This document shows, in pieces, positions 1 through 8,844 of a stretch of DNA of 64,000 nt. The first letter of the stretch is position 1, and the number at the start of each line of letters is the position of its first letter. The DNA is from JAVVUJ01 sp964582545 (GTDB taxonomy: Bacteria; Bacillota; Clostridia; Peptostreptococcales; Anaerovoracaceae). The position numbers were made by a program, and so were the translations under genes. The notes beneath the pieces were generated by a model that worked only from the letters and a program-made list of their open reading frames with translations, made no database searches and was not told where the DNA came from. Location of the stretch: contig CAZOSB010000008.1 in assembly GCA_964582545.1 (NCBI GenBank), positions 1 to 64,000 of the forward strand, in the 5' to 3' direction.

Positions 1-42
1 CTCGACTAATGTTTAATTTTGAACCTTGTCGAGGTTTTTTAC
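1..42. terminator. Probable intrinsic terminator at window edge
   Basis: CTCGAC at the window start pairs with GTCGAG at 29-34, followed by a T run. It probably ends a gene lying left of the window. The 5' arm may be cut by the window edge. Confidence 0.5.
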
Positions 43-73
43 TGTCAAACGTGGGTTTATAATACTGAGAGCT

Positions 74-130
74 TAGTCAATAAATTCTGAAGAATTGACT
101 ATTTAGATTCAGATAAACTTATGCTACAAT
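74..130 (+). promoter_or_regulatory. Inverted repeat and possible promoter upstream of mtnA
   Basis: TAGTCAAT (74-81) and ATTGACTA (94-101) form a perfect 8-bp inverted repeat. The right arm contains a -35-like TTGACT. TATGCT/TACAAT lies downstream, but the spacing is longer than ideal. This may be a promoter overlapped by an operator. No other element is visible in 1-306 apart from a good ribosome site just before mtnA. Confidence 0.3.
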
Positions 131-306
131 AATAACTGATAGACTAATTAAACTTAAGGAAGGAAGTAATTTAATAAGAAAATGAGTAAAAATTAAATAA
201 ATAAATTAGATAAAAAGCTTTTTTGATTAGAAATGAAATTTTATACAAGACTTCGACCGGATTTAAAACCAACATAGCCGAAGATAAATAAGGAGAGGAG
301 AATCTT

Positions 307-1368
307 ATGACTATGCAAATTACCCCTATAAAATTTGAAGAGGATAAATTATATATTTTAGACCAAACATTATTGCCCAATGTAGTAGAATATTCGGAGA
401 TTCAAAGCAAGGAAGACGTATGGGAAGCGATTTTTCATTTAAAGGTCAGAGGTGCTCCCGCTATTGGGGTGGCCGCCGCCTATGGATTGTTTGTATCTGC
501 GTCTAATATAAAATGTGATGATGTTCAATCTTATATTGATGAAGTTAAGAACATCAAGAATTATCTTGCTTCTGCAAGACCTACAGCAGTGAACCTATTT
601 TGGGCATTAGATCGGATGGAGCAGGCTATGGAGGATTATGTTATGAGGAACAATTCCTCGGTATCCATCCAAGGAATTCAGGACACACTAAAAAAAGAAG
701 CTGTCCTTATCAGAGAGGAGGATGAGCAAGCTTGTTTCTCCATGGGGAAATTCGGATTATCATTGCTAAAACCGGGGATGGGAATTTTAACCCATTGCAA
801 TGCGGGGTCTATTGCCACAGCAAAGTACGGGACTTGTCTGGCGCCTCTTTACTTAGGACATGAACAAGGGTATGAATTTAAAGTGTTTGCAGATGAAACC
901 AGACCCTTACTACAAGGTGCGAGGCTTACTGCTTGGGAGTTACATCGGGCAGGAATCGATGTAACCCTCATTTGTGATAACATGGCCTCTCAGGTGATGA
1001 AGAACGGCTGGGTACAGGCAGTGGTGGTCGGGTGTGATAGGATGGCAGCTAATGGAGACGGCGCAAATAAAATAGGAACCTCGGGGCTCGCTATTTTAGC
1101 TAGAGCGTATAGTATACCTTTCTATATGTTTGCCCCTACGTCCACCATTGATCTCCATACCGCCACGGGCGAAGAGATACCCATTGAGCTAAGGCAGGGT
1201 GATGAAATTTATAAGATGTGGTATGAAAAGCCGACTGCGCCTGAGGGAATTCAAACCTATAATCCTGCTTTTGACGTGACTCCGGCCAAATATATTACTG
1301 CTGTGATTACAGAGAAAGGGGTTGTATATCCGCCCTATGAGGAAAATTTGATTAACATAATGAAGTAA
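307..1368 (+). CDS. mtnA: S-methyl-5-thioribose-1-phosphate isomerase
   Basis: Predicted to convert 5-methylthioribose-1-phosphate to methylthioribulose-1-phosphate in cytosolic methionine salvage. The 353-aa product has the normal family length and the family signatures: VRGAPAIGVAAAYG near residue 50, THCNAGSIAT near 163 (catalytic Cys), ADETRPLLQGARLTAWEL near 197, and VGCDRMAANGDGANKIGT near 240 (catalytic Asp). The ribosome site AAGGAGAGGAG supports the ATG at 307; an ATG two codons later is possible. No other methionine-salvage gene is adjacent. The channel gene follows within 20 bases, so the two are probably co-transcribed. Identification rests on motif recognition and is secure. Confidence 0.95.
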   Translation: MTMQITPIKFEEDKLYILDQTLLPNVVEYSEIQSKEDVWEAIFHLKVRGAPAIGVAAAYGLFVSASNIKCDDVQSYIDEVKNIKNYLASARPTAVNLFWALDRMEQAMEDYVMRNNSSVSIQGIQDTLKKEAVLIREEDEQACFSMGKFGLSLLKPGMGILTHCNAGSIATAKYGTCLAPLYLGHEQGYEFKVFADETRPLLQGARLTAWELHRAGIDVTLICDNMASQVMKNGWVQAVVVGCDRMAANGDGANKIGTSGLAILARAYSIPFYMFAPTSTIDLHTATGEEIPIELRQGDEIYKMWYEKPTAPEGIQTYNPAFDVTPAKYITAVITEKGVVYPPYEENLINIMK

Positions 1369-1386
1369 GATGTTATGAGGTGTAAA

Positions 1387-2919
1387 ATGAAAGTCTATGA
1401 AATCGGCGATCACTCTTTCGAGAGCCAAATGGCTACATGGAGGATTTTAAAATACAAGCCCTCCGTTCCGGTGAATCAGGTAATCGAAGTGGAATTTGAG
1501 TATAGGGATACCTTACGCCTAAATGAGAATACAAGATTTAAAAGAAAATTTCATTATGCTACCAATGAAGATGTTGCCGAGAAAATTATGAAGGGGCAAT
1601 CTATTGATCTTTCTTTTACCTACATTAATAATTTTAATATGGGAGTTATTGAAGCTCTTTGCAATGGACCTATAGTTTTCCCTTCATTTTTGGCAGAATA
1701 CGCTTGCTTCGACGGTCAGACTAATTTTGACCATGCAGTAATCGGTGACGGAGAAATTTCTTTTGCCCATTCTGTATTCGGTAACGGTGATACTTCTTTT
1801 TTTCAAACCAAGTTTGGACACAGTAATATTTCTTTTTACAATGTGGATTTTCAGCGTGGAGCAGTGTCCTTTGCAGAGGCAGTCTTTGGAGATGGAGACT
1901 TGACCTTTGAGTACGCCATATTTGGCTGGGGCAATGCAGCTTTTACAGGGGCGGATTTCGGGAAAGGAAATGTATATTTCGGAGGAACTACGTTTGAGCG
2001 GGGTGAGGTGATATTCACAGGAGCAAAGTTTGGGAAGGGAAATGTGTATTTTGATTATACGAAGTTTGGTGACGGAAATGCTCACTTTGATCATGCTGTT
2101 TTTGAGGAGGGCGATGTTTTTTTTGACCATGCTGATTTCCAAAAGGGAGAGGTTTTATTTGCAAAGACAGACTTTGGAGTAGGTCGAGTAACTTTTGATG
2201 AAGTGAGGTTTGGCTCAGGTAATTTAGAATTTACTGGCGCGTTGGCGGATAAAGTTATCTTCCATAATTGTAAGCTGGAAAATCATGATAGGCTCAAGTT
2301 TATCAATGTAAATGATTTAAAGCTAAACGGATGTATCATCAACAGAACCTTAAAGATAACCGGCGCTGCTGTACTCTCTTTGAAAGACACCATCAATTTG
2401 GGGTACATTTACTGCGATTGGGGAAAAAACAAAGTTGCCAAAGCCATAAATGACAATGAAGATACCATTCGTGAAAAGGAAAGACAATTCTCTCTATTAA
2501 AACAAAATTATAATAAAATCGGTTCCTATGAGTTTGAGGACAGCGCTTTTGTGGAGTACATGCGGTGTAGGCGGGGTAGCATGAAATCCCCGGGGCTTAA
2601 GTCTTTGGATCGGTTAGTGGATTTAATTGGAGTCTATGGAACAAAACCTAGTAGGGTAGCCTTGACCATGCTAATCGTTTGGACCATCTTTGGATGCCTT
2701 TTCGCGGTACTGGATTCCAATGGAGCATTGGCTTATGATCAGGTGCAAAACTGGATTAACGGATTTTATTTCAGCGCCGTTACCTTTTTAACCATAGGGT
2801 ATGGAGATATCGTTCCATCCGTCCCCCTTACCAAAGTTTTGGCCCCAGTGGAAGGAATGATCGGTCTATTTCTCATGTCGTACTTTACCGTATCTGTAGT
2901 ACGAAAAACTTTGAGGTAA
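1387..2919 (+). CDS. Two-TM ion channel with 12-residue repeat domain
   Basis: A membrane protein of about 510 residues with no recognised name. Residues 1-104 form a novel N-terminal region. About 105-284 are fifteen tandem 12-residue repeats of the form A-x-F-G-x-G-(N/D)-x-x-F-x-x, likely a beta-helix related to pentapeptide-repeat folds. A linker follows, then a classic pore module at the C terminus: a TM helix around VALTMLIVWTIFG, a pore helix, the K+-type filter TIGYGD and a second TM helix. Known channels with TIGYGD conduct potassium, so K+ conduction is the inference. The ATG at 1387 has GAGG 6 bases upstream; an in-frame ATG at 1375 has no good ribosome site. The role of the repeat domain (ligand or wall sensing, or assembly) is unknown. 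Confidence 0.8.
   Translation: MKVYEIGDHSFESQMATWRILKYKPSVPVNQVIEVEFEYRDTLRLNENTRFKRKFHYATNEDVAEKIMKGQSIDLSFTYINNFNMGVIEALCNGPIVFPSFLAEYACFDGQTNFDHAVIGDGEISFAHSVFGNGDTSFFQTKFGHSNISFYNVDFQRGAVSFAEAVFGDGDLTFEYAIFGWGNAAFTGADFGKGNVYFGGTTFERGEVIFTGAKFGKGNVYFDYTKFGDGNAHFDHAVFEEGDVFFDHADFQKGEVLFAKTDFGVGRVTFDEVRFGSGNLEFTGALADKVIFHNCKLENHDRLKFINVNDLKLNGCIINRTLKITGAAVLSLKDTINLGYIYCDWGKNKVAKAINDNEDTIREKERQFSLLKQNYNKIGSYEFEDSAFVEYMRCRRGSMKSPGLKSLDRLVDLIGVYGTKPSRVALTMLIVWTIFGCLFAVLDSNGALAYDQVQNWINGFYFSAVTFLTIGYGDIVPSVPLTKVLAPVEGMIGLFLMSYFTVSVVRKTLR
1699..2238 (+). repeat. Fifteen 36-bp (12-codon) coding repeats
   Basis: Reading in frame from the Tyr codon at 1699, the protein falls into fifteen consecutive 12-residue units. 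Phe sits at position 3 and again at position 10, and Gly usually at 4 and 6. Phe spacing alternates 7 and 5 residues. The repetition is at the amino-acid level; the DNA copies are diverged, so the array is old. Confidence 0.85.
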
Positions 2920-3002
2920 ATTCAAAAAAGAATTGACAATGGAATTAAGATAATATTATAATTAAAACAGTTATTAATATAACATACAATTTCATATGAA
3001 AA

Positions 3003-3304
3003 ACCGATGATTAAGAATAGTAGGTACGGATTCCAATCGTACAGAGAGTTGCAGATGGTGAAATTGCAGCCGGGGGGACTGAACTGAATGGACTTAGGAG
3101 GGCAGGTCGAAAGATTTATTACAAAGATAGGATTTAGTAGTGCCTGACGGGATCTCCGCCCGTTATCAAGGGAGCATGTATGGAGACTTCTTGGAGTAAT
3201 TTTAAGAGGCGTGTACAGGTGAGAGGATACGTAACCGTATCAAACAGGGTGGCACCGCGGTAAATATATCGTCCCTGAAGTTATAATAGCTTCAGGGATT
3301 TTTT
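3003..3304 (+). promoter_or_regulatory. T-box leader, probably tRNA-Trp responsive
   Basis: The conserved T-box AGGGTGGCACCGCGG lies at 3246-3260. It is followed by a terminator hairpin, CCCTGAAG (3273-3280) with CTTCAGGG (3290-3297), and a T run. Upstream, AGAGAG at about 3043 and the GAATGGACTT segment fit a stem I specifier loop, giving UGG (3089-3091) as the likely specifier codon. The leader precedes a tryptophan synthase beta homologue, which agrees with a Trp specifier. Uncharged tRNA-Trp should favour the antiterminator. Confidence 0.88.
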
Positions 3305-3346
3305 GATTGCTGAAAAAACTTAATTGTCATAAAGGAGGAACAAACA

Positions 3347-4723
3347 ATGGGTACAGAAAAGAGAAACATCCCACATAGACTTTATTTAACAGAAGATCAA
3401 CTGCCCAAAGAGTGGTATAACTTGCGGGCGGACATGAAAGAGAAGCCGGAGCCCCTGATCATACCCAATACCGGTCAGCCAGCTAAAACAGAAGACTTAT
3501 ATCCGGTATTTTGTGAAGAGCTTGCTAAACAGGAAATGGATGAGACAAACCCATATATTTCCATTCCTGAAGAGATACAGGAAATGTATAAGATCTATAG
3601 ACCATCGCCCCTATGTAGAGCCTACAGCCTGGAAAAAGCGTTAGGAACTCCTGCTAAGATTTACTATAAATTTGAAGGAAACAACACTTCAGGAAGCCAC
3701 AAACTCAACTCGGCCATTGCACAGGCATATTATGCCAAGCAACAGGGACTTAAGAAACTGACTACAGAAACGGGGGCAGGACAATGGGGAACTGCTTTAT
3801 CGGAAGCTTGCTCTTACTTTGGAATAGATTTGACCGTGTACATGGTCAAGGTTTCTTTTCAACAAAAACCTTTCAGAAAGGCAATCATGGAAACCTTTGG
3901 TGGGCATGTTCTCGCTAGCCCCAGCGATACCACAAATGCAGGGAGGGCCATATTAGAACAGGATCCAAACAATACAGGAAGCTTGGGATGTGCCATTTCT
4001 GAGGCAGTGGAAAAGGCAGTTACCACCGATGGCTGCAAATACGTGTTGGGCTCTGTACTCAATCAGGTTCTACTGCACCAATCTGTCATAGGTTTAGAGG
4101 CAGAGAAGGCCATGGAAATTCTAGGAGAGTATCCCGACATTGTCATTGGATGTGCTGGCGGCGGATCTAATTTAGGAGGTCTGATTGCACCCTTTATGAG
4201 AGATAAGATAGTCGGGAAGCACGACCCTGAAATTATAGCGGTAGAGCCTGCTTCCTGCCCATCGTTGACTCGTGGTGTCTTTGCCTATGATTTCTGTGAT
4301 ACCGGAAAGATTACCCCTATGGCAAAGATGTATACCCTTGGATGCACCTTTAAGCCCTCCTCCAATCACGCAGGCGGGCTGCGATACCATGGAATGTCAC
4401 CCATCGTTTCAAAACTATACCACGATGGATACATGAAAGCCATTTCCGTCGGGCAAACAAAAGTTTTTGAAGCAGCGGTGCTCTTTGCAAAGAATGAAAC
4501 CATTCTTCCTGCTCCCGAATCTGCCCATGCTATTTACGGAGCCATTCAGGAAGCCCTGAAATGCAAGGAAACAGGGGAGAAAAAGACCATTCTCTTCGGA
4601 CTGACTGGCACGGGATTCTTCGATATGACTGCCTATGATTCCTTTAACAACGGCACCATGGAGGATTACATTCCAACAGATGAAGATTTGAAAAAAAGCA
4701 TTGAAGCTTTACCAAAACTATAG
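3347..4723 (+). CDS. trpB: TrpB2-type tryptophan synthase beta chain
   Basis: PLP enzyme of 458 residues joining indole and serine to give tryptophan. The N-terminal extension and length match the TrpB2 branch rather than the ~400-residue TrpB1. The PLP lysine lies in GSHKLNSA near residue 121. TETGAGQWG near 145 and the phosphate-binding loop GCAGGGSNLGG near 268 are clear. No trpA or other trp gene is adjacent; TrpB2 enzymes commonly stand alone and can use free indole or indole salvage. AAAGGAGGAAC precedes the ATG. Expression is probably controlled by the upstream T-box. Inference: a tryptophan-starvation indole salvage gene. Confidence 0.92.
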   Translation: MGTEKRNIPHRLYLTEDQLPKEWYNLRADMKEKPEPLIIPNTGQPAKTEDLYPVFCEELAKQEMDETNPYISIPEEIQEMYKIYRPSPLCRAYSLEKALGTPAKIYYKFEGNNTSGSHKLNSAIAQAYYAKQQGLKKLTTETGAGQWGTALSEACSYFGIDLTVYMVKVSFQQKPFRKAIMETFGGHVLASPSDTTNAGRAILEQDPNNTGSLGCAISEAVEKAVTTDGCKYVLGSVLNQVLLHQSVIGLEAEKAMEILGEYPDIVIGCAGGGSNLGGLIAPFMRDKIVGKHDPEIIAVEPASCPSLTRGVFAYDFCDTGKITPMAKMYTLGCTFKPSSNHAGGLRYHGMSPIVSKLYHDGYMKAISVGQTKVFEAAVLFAKNETILPAPESAHAIYGAIQEALKCKETGEKKTILFGLTGTGFFDMTAYDSFNNGTMEDYIPTDEDLKKSIEALPKL

Positions 4724-4730
4724 TAAACTA

Positions 4731-4757
4731 AAGTAGCTGACGAGAGTCAGCTACTTT
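4731..4757 (+). terminator. Terminator after trpB
   Basis: AAGTAGCTGAC, a four-base loop, GTCAGCTACTT, then TTG. A strong intrinsic terminator immediately after the trpB stop. Confidence 0.85.
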
Positions 4758-4841
4758 TGCAAATAGAGGGTACGTCTACCGATGCAAAAGGAAAATTTAA
4801 AGGACCTTAAATTAATATAAATTGAAATCAGGTGATATACA

Positions 4842-5588
4842 GTGAAGAACTTAAAAAACTTTGCGGCAGCTTTATGGATGTACTTACAGCTGCTTACAAT
4901 TTCTAAGTTATACTTTTCCGTCAAGAAATATAGGGCAAGCGGGGAGGTTGAAAAGGAACGAGAAGCCATCTGTGACCTACAGCACAAATGGGGAAGCAAG
5001 ATGGTAAAAAAATGCGGCATTGAGCTCCATGTGGAAGGGGTAGAGAATATTCCGCAAGAGCCATGTCTATTTGTAGCAAACCATCAAAGTTATGTGGACT
5101 TAGCAGTGTTTACAGCTGCTTTAAATAGACAGGTAGGCTTTATAGCAAAGAAAAGTTTGACTAGGCTACCTCTTTATGGAAAATTTATTTATGCGGTAAG
5201 AAGTGTTTTTATCGATCATAATGATGCCAGAGGAGCTGTAAAGGTTATCGATACAGGTATTGAATATTTGCAATTAGGTTTTTCTATGGGAATTTTTCCG
5301 GAAGGACGACGAAGCAAAAGCGGGGAAATGGATCACTTCAAGAAAGGAAGCCTACGGTTAGCTACAAAACCCGGAGTGCCAGTTGTCCCCGTAACCATCA
5401 GTGGAACCTACAAGGCTTTTGAACAAAACGGTTATTTTTGCCCTTGCAAGGTACATGTCTACGTTCACGAACCCATCGAGACAAAGGGCATGGAAAAACA
5501 AAAGGCTAATGGTTTGGCAGAGGAAGTGGAGCATATCATTAGAATAAAGTTAGAGGAATTGCAAAGGATGGAACATGAAATCGTCTGA
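4842..5588 (+). CDS. plsC: 1-acyl-sn-glycerol-3-phosphate acyltransferase
   Basis: Acylates lysophosphatidic acid to phosphatidic acid at the inner membrane. The 248-residue protein has the PlsC box NHQSYVD (catalytic His, Asp) near residue 81 and the substrate-binding block FPEGRRSKSG near 152, the usual spacing. The N-terminal hydrophobic stretch could be a membrane anchor. The start is GTG at 4842, supported by AGGTGA at 4830-4835. The stop overlaps the next gene by 14 bases, so it is translationally coupled to the first EamA transporter. Family assignment is strong; the exact acyl donor is not visible. Confidence 0.88.
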   Translation: MKNLKNFAAALWMYLQLLTISKLYFSVKKYRASGEVEKEREAICDLQHKWGSKMVKKCGIELHVEGVENIPQEPCLFVANHQSYVDLAVFTAALNRQVGFIAKKSLTRLPLYGKFIYAVRSVFIDHNDARGAVKVIDTGIEYLQLGFSMGIFPEGRRSKSGEMDHFKKGSLRLATKPGVPVVPVTISGTYKAFEQNGYFCPCKVHVYVHEPIETKGMEKQKANGLAEEVEHIIRIKLEELQRMEHEIV

Positions 5589-6495
5589 AATAAAAAACAT
5601 TGATAAAATTAGTTCAAAACAAATCTACGTATTGATGTTATTTGCTGCATTGTTTTGGTCGGGGGCCTTTGTTGCAGGCAAGTACTCTGTTCCGTTTATA
5701 CCTCCATTTACTCTGACATTTTTAAGATTTATCTTTGCTACACTTATCTTATATGGTGTGATTCAATACAGTAAATCCAAAGGTCGGTACGAGTATAAGG
5801 TTGTAAAGAAAGATATCCCACTTTTTTTATTTACTGGAGTCATAGGAATGATGGGTTATCATATGTTATTTTTTTCGGCACTGCAATTTACCACAGCCAT
5901 TAATTCCTCTATTATAGCTGCTACCAATCCTATGATTACCGTGATTCTATCTTTCTTTTTGCTAAAACAGAGAGCGAAAGCAATTCAAATATTTGGAATC
6001 CTGATTTCCTTTGTAGGGGTTATTTTAACCATTACAGGTGCGGACCTAGGGATAGTGAAGGAGTTATCCTTTAACAGAGGGGACTTACTCATGCTGCTAG
6101 CAGTCACCTCTTGGGCCATATATTCTGTGGTCAGCAAAAGCAAGGGAGGACACCTTCCACCTATGGCGCTCACCTTTTACAGTTTCTTGGTATGCACTAT
6201 TCTAATCATTCCCTTTGCTTTATGGGAAAAACCTTGGGAGTTTTTGCCTCAGGTTCCTGTAGAAGCACTTGCGGCAGTACTATACATGAGTATCTTTGCA
6301 TCCGTTATCGGATATTTGGTGCAACAGATTTCTATTAGAGAAATTGGACCTGGAAAAACCAACATTTTTATTAACCTAGTACCCTTTTTTTCCATGGTAC
6401 TCTCTACTGCAATCTTAGGAGAGGAACTGCAGCTCATCAAGGTATTTACAGCCATTTTAATCGTAGCAGGAGTGTATATATGCCAAAAGAATTAA
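5575..6495 (+). CDS. EamA/DMT-family transporter
   Basis: A 306-residue integral membrane protein with about ten hydrophobic helices arranged as two EamA halves, typical of drug/metabolite exporters (RhaT/YdcZ type). Its start lies inside the 3' end of plsC, and its end overlaps a second EamA gene by 16 bases, so the three form one operon. Substrate is not predictable from sequence; amino acids, nucleosides or small metabolites are all known for the family. Confidence 0.85.
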   Translation: MKSSEIKNIDKISSKQIYVLMLFAALFWSGAFVAGKYSVPFIPPFTLTFLRFIFATLILYGVIQYSKSKGRYEYKVVKKDIPLFLFTGVIGMMGYHMLFFSALQFTTAINSSIIAATNPMITVILSFFLLKQRAKAIQIFGILISFVGVILTITGADLGIVKELSFNRGDLLMLLAVTSWAIYSVVSKSKGGHLPPMALTFYSFLVCTILIIPFALWEKPWEFLPQVPVEALAAVLYMSIFASVIGYLVQQISIREIGPGKTNIFINLVPFFSMVLSTAILGEELQLIKVFTAILIVAGVYICQKN

Positions 6496-7439
6496 ACATT
6501 TTTGAGAGAAACGCAAAAAAAATTGTTTTTTTTACAATTGTAACGGGCTCCATGTCTCCTATTTTTGCAAAGCTAATTGAAGCACCTTCTATGGCTATTG
6601 GATTTTACCGTCTAACTTTTGCCATGCCGTTTTTTATTGTTCTCACCCTAGGGTGGCATCGAGAGGCTTTGGCCTGTATCAGTAAAAAAGATTTGCTAAC
6701 CTGTTTCTGTGCAGGTGCTTTTTTGGCAGGTCATTTTTTTTCTTGGTTTTCTGCGCTGAAGCTGACGTCCGTGGCCAGTGCTGCGGTTTTGGGTCTCACC
6801 CATCCCATGGTTATATTGCTGATTGCCACCCTGATATTTAAGGAAAGGACCAATAAAAAGGCGGTTATAGGTGTCTTTGTAGCATTTGCAGGAGCTGTGA
6901 TTATCTCAGGAGGCGACTACAGTTTTTCGAAAGAAGCAATTTTAGGGGATTTAATGGCAATCTGTGCGGCAATTTTTATGGCGTTATATCTTCTGGCAGG
7001 GCAGAGAGCAAGAAAAAATGTCAATACCTCCGTATATGTATTTCTTGTTTTTTTCGTTTCCTGGATACTTTTTGGACTAGGTATGATTGCAACAAAAACT
7101 CCATTCATAGGGTATTCCTACTCCGATTATGGATGGATTTTTACCATGTCCATGGTTTGTCAGATCGGGACCCATGCCATATTTAATTGGCTGCTGGCCC
7201 ATGTTGAGCCGTTATATATTGCTACTTGGGAGAATGGGGAAGCCGTAATCGCAACGTTTTTAGCAATTTTAATCTTTGGGGAAATTCCAACAGTGTGGCA
7301 GATTGTGGGAGGAACTATTGTAATTTGCGGACTGGTATATTATACTAAACACGAAAGTAAACACGAAAGCAACCTTGATTATCGTGGTGAAATTGAACTT
7401 GAAAGTACGATTAAAAAAAGGGGAGACAATGACCTATAA
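6480..7439 (+). CDS. EamA/DMT-family transporter (second copy)
   Basis: A 319-residue ten-helix EamA protein directly after and overlapping another member. The two are only distantly similar, so this is an old pairing rather than a recent duplication; a heteromeric exporter is possible but unproven. The hydrophilic C-terminal tail (roughly the last 25 residues) overlaps the scpA start by 11 bases, linking the transporter genes to the chromosome-segregation pair. Ribosome site AGGAG lies within the upstream gene. Confidence 0.85.
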   Translation: MPKELNIFERNAKKIVFFTIVTGSMSPIFAKLIEAPSMAIGFYRLTFAMPFFIVLTLGWHREALACISKKDLLTCFCAGAFLAGHFFSWFSALKLTSVASAAVLGLTHPMVILLIATLIFKERTNKKAVIGVFVAFAGAVIISGGDYSFSKEAILGDLMAICAAIFMALYLLAGQRARKNVNTSVYVFLVFFVSWILFGLGMIATKTPFIGYSYSDYGWIFTMSMVCQIGTHAIFNWLLAHVEPLYIATWENGEAVIATFLAILIFGEIPTVWQIVGGTIVICGLVYYTKHESKHESNLDYRGEIELESTIKKRGDNDL

Positions 7440-8184
7440 AGTAAAGTTGGATATCTTTGAGGGTCCCTTTGACCTGTTGGTATACTTAATTGAAAATGCA
7501 CGGATGAACATCTACGATATACAGGTATCTGAGATCACCCGGCAGTACTTAGAATATCTGAAGCAAATGGAGCAAATGGACGTTACTATAGGTGGTGAGT
7601 TCATGGTTTTGGCAGCGGCTCTCATTGAAATAAAATCTAAAATGTTGTTGCCTAGAATGAAAACGGATGGTGAGCTTTCAACAGAGGAGGATCCGCGATC
7701 AGAATTGGTCGAACGGCTATTAGAATACAAGAAATATAAAAATATCTCACAGATGCTGGAGCATCGAGAAGCTCTTAATTTTAGAATTTTTGAAAAACCT
7801 AAGGAAGATATTTCGCAATACATGGAAGAAAAGGATCCTTACTTGAGTTTAGATTTAGACCAATTTGTAAAGGTTTTTTTGCTCTTTGTAAATAAAAAGA
7901 AAAAGGTGGAGCAGATACAGAAAACTTTTGCTAGAGTGGAACGACAGAAACAATCCATCGAATCTAAAATCGCTCAGATTTTGAATTCTTTTGCTTTAAA
8001 TTTTAAGAAAAAACTGACTTTCAAAGATCTTTTGAATTCTGAGAGTAAAAGATATGATGTAGTTCTTACCTTTGTATCTTTGCTGGAGATGATCAGGCAA
8101 AAAAGTATTTTGGTGAAACAAGTGAACAACTTTGGGGAAATTACCGTTAGTCTAATGGAAGAGGAGGATCAAAATGCCAAGTAA
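7429..8184 (+). CDS. scpA: Segregation and condensation protein A
   Basis: Kleisin subunit that bridges the SMC heads with ScpB in chromosome condensation. The product of 251 residues starts MTYKVKLDIFEGPFDLLVYL, the hallmark N-terminal kleisin domain that binds the SMC neck. The ATG at 7429 is preferred over an in-frame TTG further upstream because GGGGAGA sits just before it and the protein then begins at the conserved block. The 3' end overlaps scpB by 11 bases, the normal gene order. Confidence 0.95.
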   Translation: MTYKVKLDIFEGPFDLLVYLIENARMNIYDIQVSEITRQYLEYLKQMEQMDVTIGGEFMVLAAALIEIKSKMLLPRMKTDGELSTEEDPRSELVERLLEYKKYKNISQMLEHREALNFRIFEKPKEDISQYMEEKDPYLSLDLDQFVKVFLLFVNKKKKVEQIQKTFARVERQKQSIESKIAQILNSFALNFKKKLTFKDLLNSESKRYDVVLTFVSLLEMIRQKSILVKQVNNFGEITVSLMEEEDQNAK

Positions 8185-8764
8185 GAAAACCATTAAATCA
8201 GCTTTTGAGTCCATGCTTTTTGTTTGGGGGGAACCTTTAGATGTAAAGGTAGCGGCAGAAATTTTTAATATGAACTGGAAGGATGCTTACGATTACTTTA
8301 AAGAACTGCAACATGAATATGCTGAGGAAGGTCGTGGGATTGTTATAAGGGAGATCGATAAAAAGTTTCAATTTATAACGAATATAGAGAATAGTGAATA
8401 CGTGGAACGCCTATGCAACCCAGTAAAGGAGAAAAAACTATCACAATCTGCCTTAGAGGTCCTTGCCATCATCGCTTATAAGCAGCCCGTTACCAAGGGG
8501 GAGATAGAAAGCATCCGAGGGATCAAATGTGATAGGGTCATTGAGGGCTTAACAAAGAAAAATCTCATAGAAGAGAAGGGACGTTCTTCAGGAATCGGCA
8601 GACCTATTCTTTATGGTACTACAGAATTTTTCTTAAAAAACTTTGGATTTAAAGACTTAAAGGACTTACCGGATATAGAGGATATCGATAATGCCATTCA
8701 CTTAGAGGAAGATCCGGATCAATTAGACATCGAGCAAATTTCTATAGATTTTATCAAATCCTAA
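8174..8764 (+). CDS. scpB: Segregation and condensation protein B
   Basis: The 196-residue winged-helix partner of ScpA in the SMC complex. Recognisable blocks are SQSALEVLAIIAYKQPVTKGEIESIRG near residue 95 and GLTKKNLIEEKGRS followed by GRPILYGTT near 145. It is translationally coupled to scpA. The acidic C-terminal tail is typical. In many Firmicutes rluB follows nearby; here rluB lies about 8 kb downstream after inserted genes. Confidence 0.95.
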   Translation: MPSKKTIKSAFESMLFVWGEPLDVKVAAEIFNMNWKDAYDYFKELQHEYAEEGRGIVIREIDKKFQFITNIENSEYVERLCNPVKEKKLSQSALEVLAIIAYKQPVTKGEIESIRGIKCDRVIEGLTKKNLIEEKGRSSGIGRPILYGTTEFFLKNFGFKDLKDLPDIEDIDNAIHLEEDPDQLDIEQISIDFIKS

Positions 8765-8797
8765 TTACAATAAATAATCATTGCTGAAAAAAAATAG

Positions 8798-8842
8798 AAT
8801 AACTCCCTTTGTAAATAATATTATGTTTCATAAGGAGTTATT
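8798..8842 (+). promoter_or_regulatory. Hairpin that would mask the dacF ribosome site
   Basis: AATAACTCC (8798-8806) is perfectly complementary to GGAGTTATT (8834-8842), which contains the only Shine-Dalgarno of the next gene (AAGGAG). The T run after the right arm also makes it a weak terminator for scpB. Either role is inference. Confidence 0.45.
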
Positions 8843-8844
8843 TT

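Noticed and set aside
1684..2142. Antisense frame of 152 residues inside the channel repeats
   Set aside because: It is the shadow of the 12-codon repeats on the opposite strand and has no ribosome site or family features.
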